Positions 17,396-25,510 of a DNA stretch of 64,000 nucleotides are shown here, in pieces. The stretch spans positions 1 to 64,000 of the forward strand of contig CAYSZB010000006.1 of assembly GCA_964435475.1 (NCBI GenBank), written 5' to 3'. The stretch is from CAYSZB01 sp964435475 (GTDB taxonomy: Bacteria > Chloroflexota > Anaerolineae > Anaerolineales > Anaerolineaceae). How positions within the stretch are numbered: position 1 is the first letter of the stretch; each line of letters opens with the position of its first letter. Below the pieces are notes generated by a model that saw nothing but the letters and a program-made list of their open reading frames with translations, was not told where the DNA came from and did no database searches. The position numbers and the translations under genes were made by a program.

Positions 17396-18592
17396 ATGAT
17401 ACCTGGCAGTGATTTTTCAACCGAAGACTTTACGGACAGCCTGTATCAACTGATGCAGCAGGTCCACCCCGGGGTCAAAGAGTTGGAACCCCTGGAGTTT
17501 AGTTACTGCCTGGAACCGATCACCCCCCGTGACGGCTGGCAGTCAGTTATCATCCCTCCCCATAAACAAATCGAGCAGATGATCTCACAGCGCTCTTTCT
17601 ACGAAGCTGTGCAGTTGCGGCCAAAACAGGGCGGGCACATCGTGATGGACCAGGCAGTGTTGAGCCTGACCCAGGCCCTTTTGGTCGGGTTGGTCAGCAA
17701 GGCATATACTCCTGCCTGGCTGAATCAGCATTTCTACTTCGACCTGCGCGGCTTCTACTTCCTGCACCGCACGCAATACCTCTCCCCACAGATAACAGAC
17801 CACCTGGGAGGTGCACCTTATAAGCAATTTGCACCCCTGCAGGAAGACCTGAGGGGCAGGCAAAGTGTTGGTTATAAGGATTTTATGGCGGCTAACGCAG
17901 AAGTGGACGACTGCCTGCTCAACCTGGTGCACCACCTCGTGCAGGTCAAGGGAACGCCCCTGCTGATCGCAGTCGCCGGCCAGACGGCGGCTGGTAAAAC
18001 CGAGATCGTGGATCGCCTGAGGAACAACCTGGAAGCTGGTGGGCATCTGGTTACCACCATCGAAATGGATAATTTCCTGACTGACCGTGACCAGCGTGAA
18101 GCCCGGGGGATCGATTCGCTTGGCAGGCAGGCCTTGCATTTTGAGATGTTCCTCGAAGCCCTGCAACAGATCCTTGACGGCAAGCAGATCACCACTCCCC
18201 GCTACGATTTTATCCAGGCCACCTCCAGCCATGACCTTGAAGGCCGCTTAAAACCCGGCCAGCAGGGGCTGATCGTACCTCCGGCTGACATCATTTTTAT
18301 GGAAGGCAATGCCCCCTTCCTTTACCCTGAAGTCGCCCGCCTGATCGGCATCAAGATAGTCTACCTGACCGATGATGCCATGCGCTTGCAGCGCAAATGG
18401 AAGCGTGATATGGATTACCGCAAGAAATACGACCTGATGTACTTTCTCAACCGCTATTTCCGCGAGCAATTCCTGATGGCAGAAAGCGTCTACCGTCCCC
18501 AGATGACCATGTGTGATGTAATGGTTGACACCAGCGCTGCAGCCGTCTGGTTGACGCCTGAATTCAGGCAGCTGGCAGCAAAGTTTTCATGA
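17396..18592 (+). CDS. P-loop kinase of the uridine kinase/phosphoribulokinase type, copy B
   Basis: 398 residues, paralogous to the protein at 14972 over the full length. Walker A is GQTAAGKT at about residue 195, then IEMDNFLTDRDQ, TPRYDFIQATSSHD, EGNAPF and LTDDAMRLQRKWKRDMDYRKK. The N-terminal 190-residue domain is conserved with copy A (PGVKELEPLEF against PGIQDLELYEF). GAGG lies 8 bases before the ATG at 17396. Two copies separated by apgM suggest two related substrates or a heteromeric enzyme. The substrate is unknown. Confidence 0.78.
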   Translation: MIPGSDFSTEDFTDSLYQLMQQVHPGVKELEPLEFSYCLEPITPRDGWQSVIIPPHKQIEQMISQRSFYEAVQLRPKQGGHIVMDQAVLSLTQALLVGLVSKAYTPAWLNQHFYFDLRGFYFLHRTQYLSPQITDHLGGAPYKQFAPLQEDLRGRQSVGYKDFMAANAEVDDCLLNLVHHLVQVKGTPLLIAVAGQTAAGKTEIVDRLRNNLEAGGHLVTTIEMDNFLTDRDQREARGIDSLGRQALHFEMFLEALQQILDGKQITTPRYDFIQATSSHDLEGRLKPGQQGLIVPPADIIFMEGNAPFLYPEVARLIGIKIVYLTDDAMRLQRKWKRDMDYRKKYDLMYFLNRYFREQFLMAESVYRPQMTMCDVMVDTSAAAVWLTPEFRQLAAKFS

Positions 18593-18602
18593 TAAACGCA
18601 GA

Positions 18603-18646
18603 TTTTTGCAATAAATCTTGCAACAAGTCTAAAATTGTTGTATACT
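18603..18646 (+). promoter_or_regulatory. rpiR promoter with candidate RpiR operator
   Basis: TTTTTGCAA-taaatc-TTGCAACAA (18603-18626) matches the operator at 11742-11765 in arm sequence, 6-base spacing and position. Its right arm supplies the -35 TTGCAA (18618-18623), with a 17-base spacer to TATACT (18641-18646). A further TTGCAA half-site lies at 18648-18653. The layout implies autorepression by the SIS-domain regulator downstream. Confidence 0.72.
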
Positions 18647-18707
18647 ATTGCAAATACGGGCTTTCAGGATCACCGCAAGCCTGACCGGCACGCCAAAAGT
18701 GAAGCAG

Positions 18708-19625
18708 ATGATCAGTAAAAACTCACCAAATACTATTGATCTCAACCAGTTGATCAGTGATCGATTCGCTGCATTGACCAAAAGTGAAAAACAGATCGCC
18801 AATTACCTGCGTAAGAACCAGGAAGAGGCGGCTTTCCTGCCGGCGGGCAGCATCGCCAGCCAGTTGGGCTTGAGCGAAGCCACCCTGGTGCGCTTTGCCA
18901 AATCGCTGGGCTTTGATAGCTATCCCCAGATGCGCTCCCTGATGCAGGAAAACTTCCGCCGCCGGGTCACGCATTCCGCCCGTCTCCGCGGCCGCTTGAA
19001 CGACCTGAAGGCCGGTAATGATCTGTTTGACCGCCTGACCGCCACCGAGATCGACTACCTGACCCAATCGCTGGGTTCGATCGACCGCCAGGCCATGCAC
19101 GATGCGGTCCAGCTGCTGCGCAGCCATCAACGAATCTTCGTTTTCGGCCTGGGCCCCTCTATTTCGCTGGTCGACCTGCTGGAACTGCGGCTGAGGCGTT
19201 TTGGTAAACATGTCATCCCTTTGAAAAACTCCGGTCGCGAGATGTTGGAACCGCTGGTTAGCCTGGAACCGACTGACCTGGTCTTTGTCATCTGCTTTTT
19301 TGACCAGAATCCCAGCTTGATGCTGCTGCTCGATTATGCCAGGCAGACCGGCAGCAAGATCATCATGCTCACTGACACCCTGGATGTGGTATTGGGTGAC
19401 AAGGTCGATGTGGTGCTTGCCGCTCAACGCGGCCCGATCGGTGAATTTCACTCTCTGGTAGTACCCATGACCGTGATCAACACCCTTTTGCTCTCCCTGG
19501 CCAGCCAGGATGGCGGGCAGATCATGCCCATGCTGGACAAACTGGATACGCTGCGTGACCAGTTGAATTGTTTCAATGCACAAGAAGCCCACAGACCAGT
19601 AGATGTGGATTCAAACAAAAAATGA
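18708..19625 (+). CDS. RpiR/MurR-family transcriptional regulator with SIS domain
   Basis: 305 residues from the ATG at 18708. N-terminal HTH_6 domain with LTKSEKQIANYLRKN, IASQLGLSEATLVRFAKSLG and FDSYPQMRSLM. The C-terminal SIS phosphosugar-binding domain shows RIFVFGLGPSISL, in the position that binds the sugar phosphate, and VFVICFFDQNPSLMLLL. Such regulators sense phosphorylated sugars, which fits a cluster of HAD proteins, kinases and a transporter. An upstream TTG in frame lies at the expected transcription start and is less likely. The likely operator occurs at its own promoter and at that of the HAD operon. Confidence 0.88.
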   Translation: MISKNSPNTIDLNQLISDRFAALTKSEKQIANYLRKNQEEAAFLPAGSIASQLGLSEATLVRFAKSLGFDSYPQMRSLMQENFRRRVTHSARLRGRLNDLKAGNDLFDRLTATEIDYLTQSLGSIDRQAMHDAVQLLRSHQRIFVFGLGPSISLVDLLELRLRRFGKHVIPLKNSGREMLEPLVSLEPTDLVFVICFFDQNPSLMLLLDYARQTGSKIIMLTDTLDVVLGDKVDVVLAAQRGPIGEFHSLVVPMTVINTLLLSLASQDGGQIMPMLDKLDTLRDQLNCFNAQEAHRPVDVDSNKK

Positions 19626-19690
19626 AAGAAAAGGAAACTAAGATGCAAAATCCGTCTCTCATGCTTCAATATCCCGGGGTACCCTGCTGA
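19622..19690 (+). CDS. Possible 22-residue coupled leader peptide
   Basis: A small frame fills the gap between rpiR and the permease gene. Its ATG overlaps the rpiR stop (ATGA at 19622-19625) and its TGA overlaps the permease ATG (TGATG at 19688-19692). An internal ATG at 19643, giving 15 residues, has AAGGAAA before it. The peptide would be MKEKETKMQNPSLMLQYPGV followed by PC. It may only couple translation of regulator and transporter. No homologue is recognised. Confidence 0.4.
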   Translation: MKEKETKMQNPSLMLQYPGVPC

Positions 19691-21534
19691 TGGCGGCCAC
19701 CTACGCTGACCCATCATTAAAAGACAGCCCCTGGACAGCCAGGTTCAGGCGGTTCTTCCGCTGGCTGACAACACCTTATGTGGTCCTCTCGTTGATCATG
19801 TTGCTGGTGATGATCTACATGGTGATCATCCCCCTCTACCGCATGCTGGTCACCACCATCACCGTCCAGGAAACTGACCTGCGTGCTATCCAGGGAGCCA
19901 CAATTGGCCAGTTGACAGCATACCACTGGTTGCGTATGCTCTTCGGAAAGATAGCCCAGATCATGACCTATGAACCCCTGGTTCATTCGTTGACCATCTC
20001 ACTCGGCGCCACTGCCCTGGCTTTGTTGATCGGCGGGGGAATGGCCTGGCTGGTGGTGCGCACGGACATCCCGGGCAAAAATACCATCCATATGCTGGCA
20101 ACGGTTCCCTACATCATGCCTTCCTGGACGATCGCCCTGGCCTGGAAAGTTTTATTTAAGACAACAGCCGTATCAGGAGGTACACCCGGGCTTTTCGAAT
20201 ACGTGCTCGGAACCCCGCCACCCGTCTGGCTGGCAAATGGCCCCATACCGATCATCGTCAGCAGCGGTTTGCATTACTACACATTTTTCTTCCTCTTCGT
20301 CTCAGCAGCGCTGATGTCCATCGACTCTTCACTGGAGGAGTCAGGAGAACTGGCCGGCGCAAGCCGCTGGCGCATCCTGCGTAAGATCACCTTCCCCCTG
20401 GTCCTGCCTGCCCTGGCCTCCGGCTTCATTATGACTTTTTCCAAGACCATGGGCACTTACGGTGGTCCAAATGTGCTGGGTGTGCCAGTCGGGTATTACA
20501 CTCTCTCCACCATGCTGCGCTCCAACACCGGGATTGGCAACTATGGCGATGCTTTTGTGACCGCCATTGTGCTGATCCTTTTCTCAATGACCACCATCAT
20601 GATCAATCAGAAACTGATCGGCACCCGAAAAAGCTACGAAACCATCGGCGGCCGCGGATTCATGTCTCAGAAGATGAAATTGCGCAACTGGAGACCTTTC
20701 TTCATCGTCCTGGTGGTCGTGGTTCAGTTCATCATCGCCATCGTGCCGCTGGTCGTCCTGACCTACAGCACCTTCATGCTCAAAACAGGTGACTACAGCC
20801 TGAGCAACTTCAGCCTGGCGCACTGGATCGGTGAAAGCGACCTCAAGATCAACAACGGCGAACCAGGTGTCCTGCTCAACCCACGCATTTACCGCGGTGC
20901 ATGGAACTCGATCCGCCTTTCCATGTGGACCTCATTCCTGGGCGGGGTGATCGGGGTGATCCTGGGCTATGCCATCGTCAAGGGACGCGGCACCCGGCTC
21001 TCAAAAATTGTCGAACAGCTTGCCTTCATTCCCTATGTCATCCCAGGCATTGCATTTGGTGCAGTCTACATTTCGATGTTCACCAAAAGTGTGTGGGGAT
21101 TACCACCGCTCTATGGCACATTTGCGCTGTTGGTGGTGGTTTCGGTCGCCAAGCACATCCCACATTCCTCGCGCACCGGCGTCTCAGCCATGATGCAGGT
21201 CGGCAAGGAACTGGAAGAGGCAGCTGCAATCGCGGGTGCCACCCCCTGGCAGCGCTTCAAGCGCATCATCTTCCCCCTCACCAGCCCGGGATTTGTTTCA
21301 TCATTCCTGCTCAATTTCATCACAACAATGCGCGAATTATCGTTGATCATCCTGCTGGTCACCCCATCTACGGCGGTACTGGCAAGCATGACCATGCGCT
21401 ATATTGAAAACGGCAATGAACAGCAGGCAAATGCCGTGATCATCATCCTGATTATTCTGGTGCTGATCGGTAACGCTATTATCAGCCGCTTCCGCGGTGG
21501 CAGCCTGAAAAAAGGTCTTGAATCTACCAAGTAA
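19690..21534 (+). CDS. ABC transporter permease, fused double-domain Afu/Fbp type
   Basis: 614 residues, two binding-protein-dependent permease domains in one chain, about 12 membrane segments. The cytoplasmic EAA loops are at ESGELAGASRWRILRKITFP (first half) and EEAAAIAGATPWQRFKRIIF (second half). The fused form is typical of the FbpB/AfuB family, which includes ferric-iron importers but also the AfuABC hexose-phosphate importer. The ATPase and binding protein follow. Association with RpiR and HAD genes favours an organophosphate rather than iron. The start codon overlaps the stop of the 22-codon frame upstream. Confidence 0.85.
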   Translation: MAATYADPSLKDSPWTARFRRFFRWLTTPYVVLSLIMLLVMIYMVIIPLYRMLVTTITVQETDLRAIQGATIGQLTAYHWLRMLFGKIAQIMTYEPLVHSLTISLGATALALLIGGGMAWLVVRTDIPGKNTIHMLATVPYIMPSWTIALAWKVLFKTTAVSGGTPGLFEYVLGTPPPVWLANGPIPIIVSSGLHYYTFFFLFVSAALMSIDSSLEESGELAGASRWRILRKITFPLVLPALASGFIMTFSKTMGTYGGPNVLGVPVGYYTLSTMLRSNTGIGNYGDAFVTAIVLILFSMTTIMINQKLIGTRKSYETIGGRGFMSQKMKLRNWRPFFIVLVVVVQFIIAIVPLVVLTYSTFMLKTGDYSLSNFSLAHWIGESDLKINNGEPGVLLNPRIYRGAWNSIRLSMWTSFLGGVIGVILGYAIVKGRGTRLSKIVEQLAFIPYVIPGIAFGAVYISMFTKSVWGLPPLYGTFALLVVVSVAKHIPHSSRTGVSAMMQVGKELEEAAAIAGATPWQRFKRIIFPLTSPGFVSSFLLNFITTMRELSLIILLVTPSTAVLASMTMRYIENGNEQQANAVIIILIILVLIGNAIISRFRGGSLKKGLESTK

Positions 21535-21549
21535 AGAGGACAACCAAGC

Positions 21550-22632
21550 ATGGAAACACCAATTATTATTAGCAATCTCACCAAGAAATTTGGCAGCGTG
21601 GTTGCTGTCAACGATGTCAGCCTTTCCATTGAGCCGGGATCCTTTCTGACTCTGCTGGGCCCTTCAGGGTGCGGCAAAACCACTCTGCTGCGCTGTATCT
21701 CAGGGTTGGAAGACCCGGATGATGGCGAAATCATGATTGGCGACAAGCTGATTTATTCACGCTCAAAGGGCATCTCCCTTCCCCCTGGACAGCGTGACCT
21801 GGGCCTGGTCTTTCAGAACTATGCCCTCTGGCCGCATATGACCGTTTACAAGAACATCACCTTTGCCCTGGAGATCAAGAAATACCCTAAAAGCGAGATG
21901 GATGCGCGGGTCAAGGAATCCCTGGCAGAGGTTCAGATGGAAGGCTATGAGGATCGTTACCCGCGCGAGATGAGCGGCGGTCAGCAGCAGCGTATTGCCC
22001 TGGCCCGCATGTTAGCCTATCGCCCGAATGTCTTTTTAATGGACGAGCCCTTATCCAACCTGGATGCCCGCCTGCGCATGGACATGCGCACGGAACTTAA
22101 ACGCCTCCATCACGACTCTGGCGCAACTACCGTCTATGTCACCCACGACCAGATCGAAGCCATGACCATGTCAAGCAAGATCGCTGTGATGAAACTGGGT
22201 GTCATCCAGCAGCTGGATACCCCGGATGCAGTCTACCACTATCCCGCCAATCTTTTCGTAGCGGATTTTATTGGCAACCCCAAGATCAACCTGCTGGAGG
22301 GTTATGTCACAGCCCAGGATGTGGTGGATGTCGGGCACTTCAACATCCCTGTTCATACCTATCAGCAGAGCGGTGAGGTGGTGGTGGGGGTTCGCCCGGA
22401 AGACATCAGTATTCACACTGAAGTGGTGAATGAAGGCAGCGAATTTCAAGCCTATTCCGTCCTTCCCTCGGGGGCAGACACGACCATTATTGCCCGCCGC
22501 GGCAAGCTGGAAATCTCGGTCAAGGAAATTGGCGTCAGCAAGGTCGCCATGGATCAAAAGATCTGGCTGACTTTCAATAAGGATACGGTCAACTTGTATG
22601 ACAAACTATCCGGTAACCTCATAAGTGGATAA
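21550..22632 (+). CDS. ABC transporter ATP-binding protein, Afu/Fbp/PotA type
   Basis: 360 residues. Walker A GPSGCGKTT (about residue 37), Q-loop VFQNYALWPHM, signature MSGGQQQR, Walker B VFLMDEPLSNLDA, H-loop YVTHDQIEAM, then a C-terminal TOBE-type domain from about residue 245 with VVGVRPEDI. It powers the preceding fused permease. GAGG stands before the ATG, 15 bases after the permease stop. Confidence 0.88.
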   Translation: METPIIISNLTKKFGSVVAVNDVSLSIEPGSFLTLLGPSGCGKTTLLRCISGLEDPDDGEIMIGDKLIYSRSKGISLPPGQRDLGLVFQNYALWPHMTVYKNITFALEIKKYPKSEMDARVKESLAEVQMEGYEDRYPREMSGGQQQRIALARMLAYRPNVFLMDEPLSNLDARLRMDMRTELKRLHHDSGATTVYVTHDQIEAMTMSSKIAVMKLGVIQQLDTPDAVYHYPANLFVADFIGNPKINLLEGYVTAQDVVDVGHFNIPVHTYQQSGEVVVGVRPEDISIHTEVVNEGSEFQAYSVLPSGADTTIIARRGKLEISVKEIGVSKVAMDQKIWLTFNKDTVNLYDKLSGNLISG

Positions 22633-22753
22633 TCTATTATTTGGTGGTTCTATTGCTTATGTCGAATCTAGTGATCGGAGGTAACCTGGGACGAATACTT
22701 AATGTAGCTCGTATCTCACCGTTTTATTCAAACTTTTTAAGGAGGAAGGTCCA

Positions 22754-23953
22754 ATGAAGAAAATTTATATGATTTTGGCAATCTTGATTGCCGTCAGTCT
22801 GCTGGGTGCCTGTACAAAAGCGCCTGCAGCTGAAGAGCCGACAGGAACCCAGTCCGGTTTTACCGGTGCAAAAGATGAGTGGTTAAAAACCAATCAGCTG
22901 GGTGTATATGACACTGGCGTCCAGGACTGGGCAGCCATCGAAGCAGCAGCCAAGGCGGAAGGCGTTCTTTTGGTTTACGCCAACTCGTCCAAGACTGAGA
23001 AAGCCGCTGAGACCTTCGAGGAAATGTACCCCGAGATCGACGTTCAGGCATTTGACCTGGGTGGCGATGATGTTCTGTTGAAGACCCAGGAAGAGCAGAA
23101 AGCTGAAGCTTTTGTAGGCGATGTCTGGTTCAGCAGCGGTGGCCCGACTATCAAAGGCGAGTTGGTCCCCAAGGGTTATGTCTGGAAGTTCGTTCCCGAC
23201 AATGTCGCAAAAGTTATCCCCCCCGAATTCCAGGACCCCCTGCTGGTCTCCAGGCTCGGTTTCCAGCTTTGGGCGTACAACAGTGAACTGAACGATACCT
23301 GCCCGATCACCAATATCTGGGAACTGACCGAACCGGAGTGGAATAGCAAGATCTTTATCGAAGATCCCCTGAATGATGCCTCCACCCTGGGCAAATTGAT
23401 GACCTTTGTCGCTCATCCGGATGAGATGGCCGCTGCTTATAAAGCTTTTTACGGCACTGATCCCGTCCTGGATGCTGATACCAAGGATGCTGGCTGGTTA
23501 TGGCTGAAACGCTTTGCCCAGAACAACCCCATCCCCCAACCCGGTGGTGACGAGGTTGACTCTGCATTTGCGACCCCCGGTATGACCGAAAGCTTCCTGG
23601 CATTCGGTTCTTACGGTAACTACCCTGATGTACTCGAAGGTAACCTGGCCTTTGAACTATGCTGGGACCTTGAACCAGTGGCTGGTGTTGGAACCCAATC
23701 CTATATTGGCATCCTCAACCAGGCTCCCCACCCCAATGCTGCCAAACTGTGGATCAAGTTCATCACCACCCTGGACGGTATTGACCCCTGGTATAAGCTC
23801 GGCACCTACCTCCCCAACCCGGAAATGCCCGCTCCTGAAGGTGCAATGCCCTTCAGCGAGATCAAAGCCATCACCTGGAGTGTCATAGACCAGTTCGTGT
23901 ATGACAATATCGTAACCGCCCGCGACTTTTACCTGGTAAACCTGGGTAAATAG
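22754..23953 (+). CDS. ABC transporter solute-binding lipoprotein, Afu/Fbp-like
   Basis: 399 residues. Lipoprotein signal with lipobox LLGAC (mature Cys about residue 20), then a type-II periplasmic-binding fold with VLLVYANSSKTEKAAETFEE, FVGDVWFSSGGPT and PNAAKLWIKFITT, as in the Fbp/Afu family (solute-binding family 1/6). GGAGGA precedes the ATG. The 121 bases between ATPase and this gene hold nothing I can name. By relation to AfuA it may bind a phosphorylated sugar; the ligand is inferred from context only. Confidence 0.82.
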   Translation: MKKIYMILAILIAVSLLGACTKAPAAEEPTGTQSGFTGAKDEWLKTNQLGVYDTGVQDWAAIEAAAKAEGVLLVYANSSKTEKAAETFEEMYPEIDVQAFDLGGDDVLLKTQEEQKAEAFVGDVWFSSGGPTIKGELVPKGYVWKFVPDNVAKVIPPEFQDPLLVSRLGFQLWAYNSELNDTCPITNIWELTEPEWNSKIFIEDPLNDASTLGKLMTFVAHPDEMAAAYKAFYGTDPVLDADTKDAGWLWLKRFAQNNPIPQPGGDEVDSAFATPGMTESFLAFGSYGNYPDVLEGNLAFELCWDLEPVAGVGTQSYIGILNQAPHPNAAKLWIKFITTLDGIDPWYKLGTYLPNPEMPAPEGAMPFSEIKAITWSVIDQFVYDNIVTARDFYLVNLGK

Positions 23954-23978
23954 CCACAGGATCCATATCGATCCAGAC

Positions 23979-24014
23979 AATTCAGGCACGGACCTTCTGG
24001 TTCGTGCCTGAATT
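23979..24014 (+). terminator. Strong hairpin after the binding-protein gene
   Basis: A 16-bp stem (AATTCAGGCACGGACC pairing with GGTTCGTGCCTGAATT, one G-T pair) around the loop TTCT. No U-run follows, so it is more likely an RNA-stabilising or partial-termination hairpin that keeps binding-protein mRNA in excess over the downstream HAD genes. Confidence 0.6.
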
Positions 24015-24060
24015 TACCAGAGAAGATGATCATGACAGCAACCTGTCCAGGAGACAACCA

Positions 24061-25497
24061 GTGGGATTAAAAGCGATCTTCTTTGACATGGGGGGAACGA
24101 TCGACACCTTTCGATTCACCCGGCAGTACCGGGTCGAACAGGTTCCATTGGTCCGGGATTGCCTGCAAAAGGCAGGCATAACAACCCCCAATGTATCTGA
24201 TGAACAGCTTGCTGATATGATCACGCAAGGCGCCGCCGCCTACACCAGGTGGAACATGGTGAGCAACACCGAGTTGAGCGCCCCCGAAATATGGTCCCGC
24301 TACTTTCTGAAGGACCTTTCCATTTTAGAAGAGACCCTGCAGCCGATTGGTGAGGAACTGGCCTTGATCTATGAAACGCGCCTCTATATCCGTGAAATGC
24401 GCAAGGAAGTTCCCCTTGTCCTTTCCCAGATACGAAGTCTCGGCCTGAAGATCGGCTGTATCAGCAACACCCAGAGCACCAGCCAGGTGCCGCTCAACCT
24501 CGAGCAATATGGCATTAAAGAGTTCTTTGATCCAATTGTCCTTTCATCCGAGTATGGCCGTCGCAAACCGGACCCGTCCATTTTTTACTACGCTGCCCGC
24601 CTGGCCAACCTGCCCAGCAGCCACTGTGCGTATGTGGGTGATAAGATCAATCGCGACATCCTCGGTGCCAGGCGTGCCGGGTATCGCCTAGCAGTGCAGA
24701 TCAAGCACCCCTACGACAATGGCGAGGTCGATGAAGGCGCCACACCCGATGCGGTGATCACCTCGCTCGAGGAACTTCTTCCCCTGCTCAAGGAATATCT
24801 GGCTGAAAAAGTCGTTGAACCCTGCAAGGTCCCATCATTGGATATCCAGGCACTCTTTTTTGACGCAGGGGATATCCTCTACCACCGTCCCAACCGGGGT
24901 TCTCACCTCAAACAGTTCCTGGAAAACAAAAAGACCTGCCCCCAGCCCGACATGGATGCCGAAAAAAGGCGCCTCAAAGAACTTGCTTACACTGGGCAGA
25001 TCAGGAGGCATGCCTATTACGAGGCGCTTATCCGCCTTTATGGCATCACAGACCCATCTGAGATCGAAGAAGGCATCCAGGCAATAGCCCTGGATGATGA
25101 CAGCGTCGAGATTATCGAAGGTGTCCCGCAAACCATCCGTGAATTAAAATCCCGCGGCTTTCTGCTGGGCATTATCACCGATACTGCCATGCCCTACACC
25201 AAAAAGCTCAATTGGTTTGATGCAAACGGTTTTGGAGATGTATGGGACGCGGTGATCAGCTCACGGGAACTGGGACAACGCAAGCCGGCTGCCACCCTCT
25301 ACGAACTGGCCCTCTCCCAGGCCGGGGTCAGCCCCTGCCAGTCCGTGTTCATTGGCCACAAACCCAGTGAACTGGATGGCGCCCGGGCTATGGGAATGCA
25401 CACTATTGCCTTCAACTACGAGCCTGGTGCACAGGCAGACCTGTTTATTGAAAGATTTCCCGATCTACTTAATCTAGACTTGTTGCGCAGGCAATAA
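24061..25497 (+). CDS. Two-domain HAD protein (HAD-HAD fusion)
   Basis: 478 residues from the GTG at 24061, which has AGGAG 7 bases upstream. Domain 1 (about 1-245): motif I FFDMGGTI, motif III GRRKPDPSIF, motif IV YVGDKINRD. Domain 2 (about 260-478): motif I FFDAGDIL, motif III GQRKPAATLY, but motif IV reads FIGHKPSELD, with His in place of the first acidic residue. Neither domain has the second Asp of motif I. Domain 2 may therefore be catalytically impaired and serve in substrate binding or regulation. It follows the ABC importer and precedes two HAD-TIM fusions. The function is unknown. Confidence 0.8.
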   Translation: MGLKAIFFDMGGTIDTFRFTRQYRVEQVPLVRDCLQKAGITTPNVSDEQLADMITQGAAAYTRWNMVSNTELSAPEIWSRYFLKDLSILEETLQPIGEELALIYETRLYIREMRKEVPLVLSQIRSLGLKIGCISNTQSTSQVPLNLEQYGIKEFFDPIVLSSEYGRRKPDPSIFYYAARLANLPSSHCAYVGDKINRDILGARRAGYRLAVQIKHPYDNGEVDEGATPDAVITSLEELLPLLKEYLAEKVVEPCKVPSLDIQALFFDAGDILYHRPNRGSHLKQFLENKKTCPQPDMDAEKRRLKELAYTGQIRRHAYYEALIRLYGITDPSEIEEGIQAIALDDDSVEIIEGVPQTIRELKSRGFLLGIITDTAMPYTKKLNWFDANGFGDVWDAVISSRELGQRKPAATLYELALSQAGVSPCQSVFIGHKPSELDGARAMGMHTIAFNYEPGAQADLFIERFPDLLNLDLLRRQ

Positions 25498-25510
25498 AGG
25501 CTGAATAACA

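Noticed and set aside
18723..19592. A 289-residue frame antisense to rpiR
   Set aside because: Low-complexity, Gln/His-rich shadow of a well supported regulator.
19690..23953. Calling the ABC system a ferric iron importer
   Set aside because: The family includes iron and sugar-phosphate members; the RpiR, HAD and kinase context favours the latter, so no metal was assigned.
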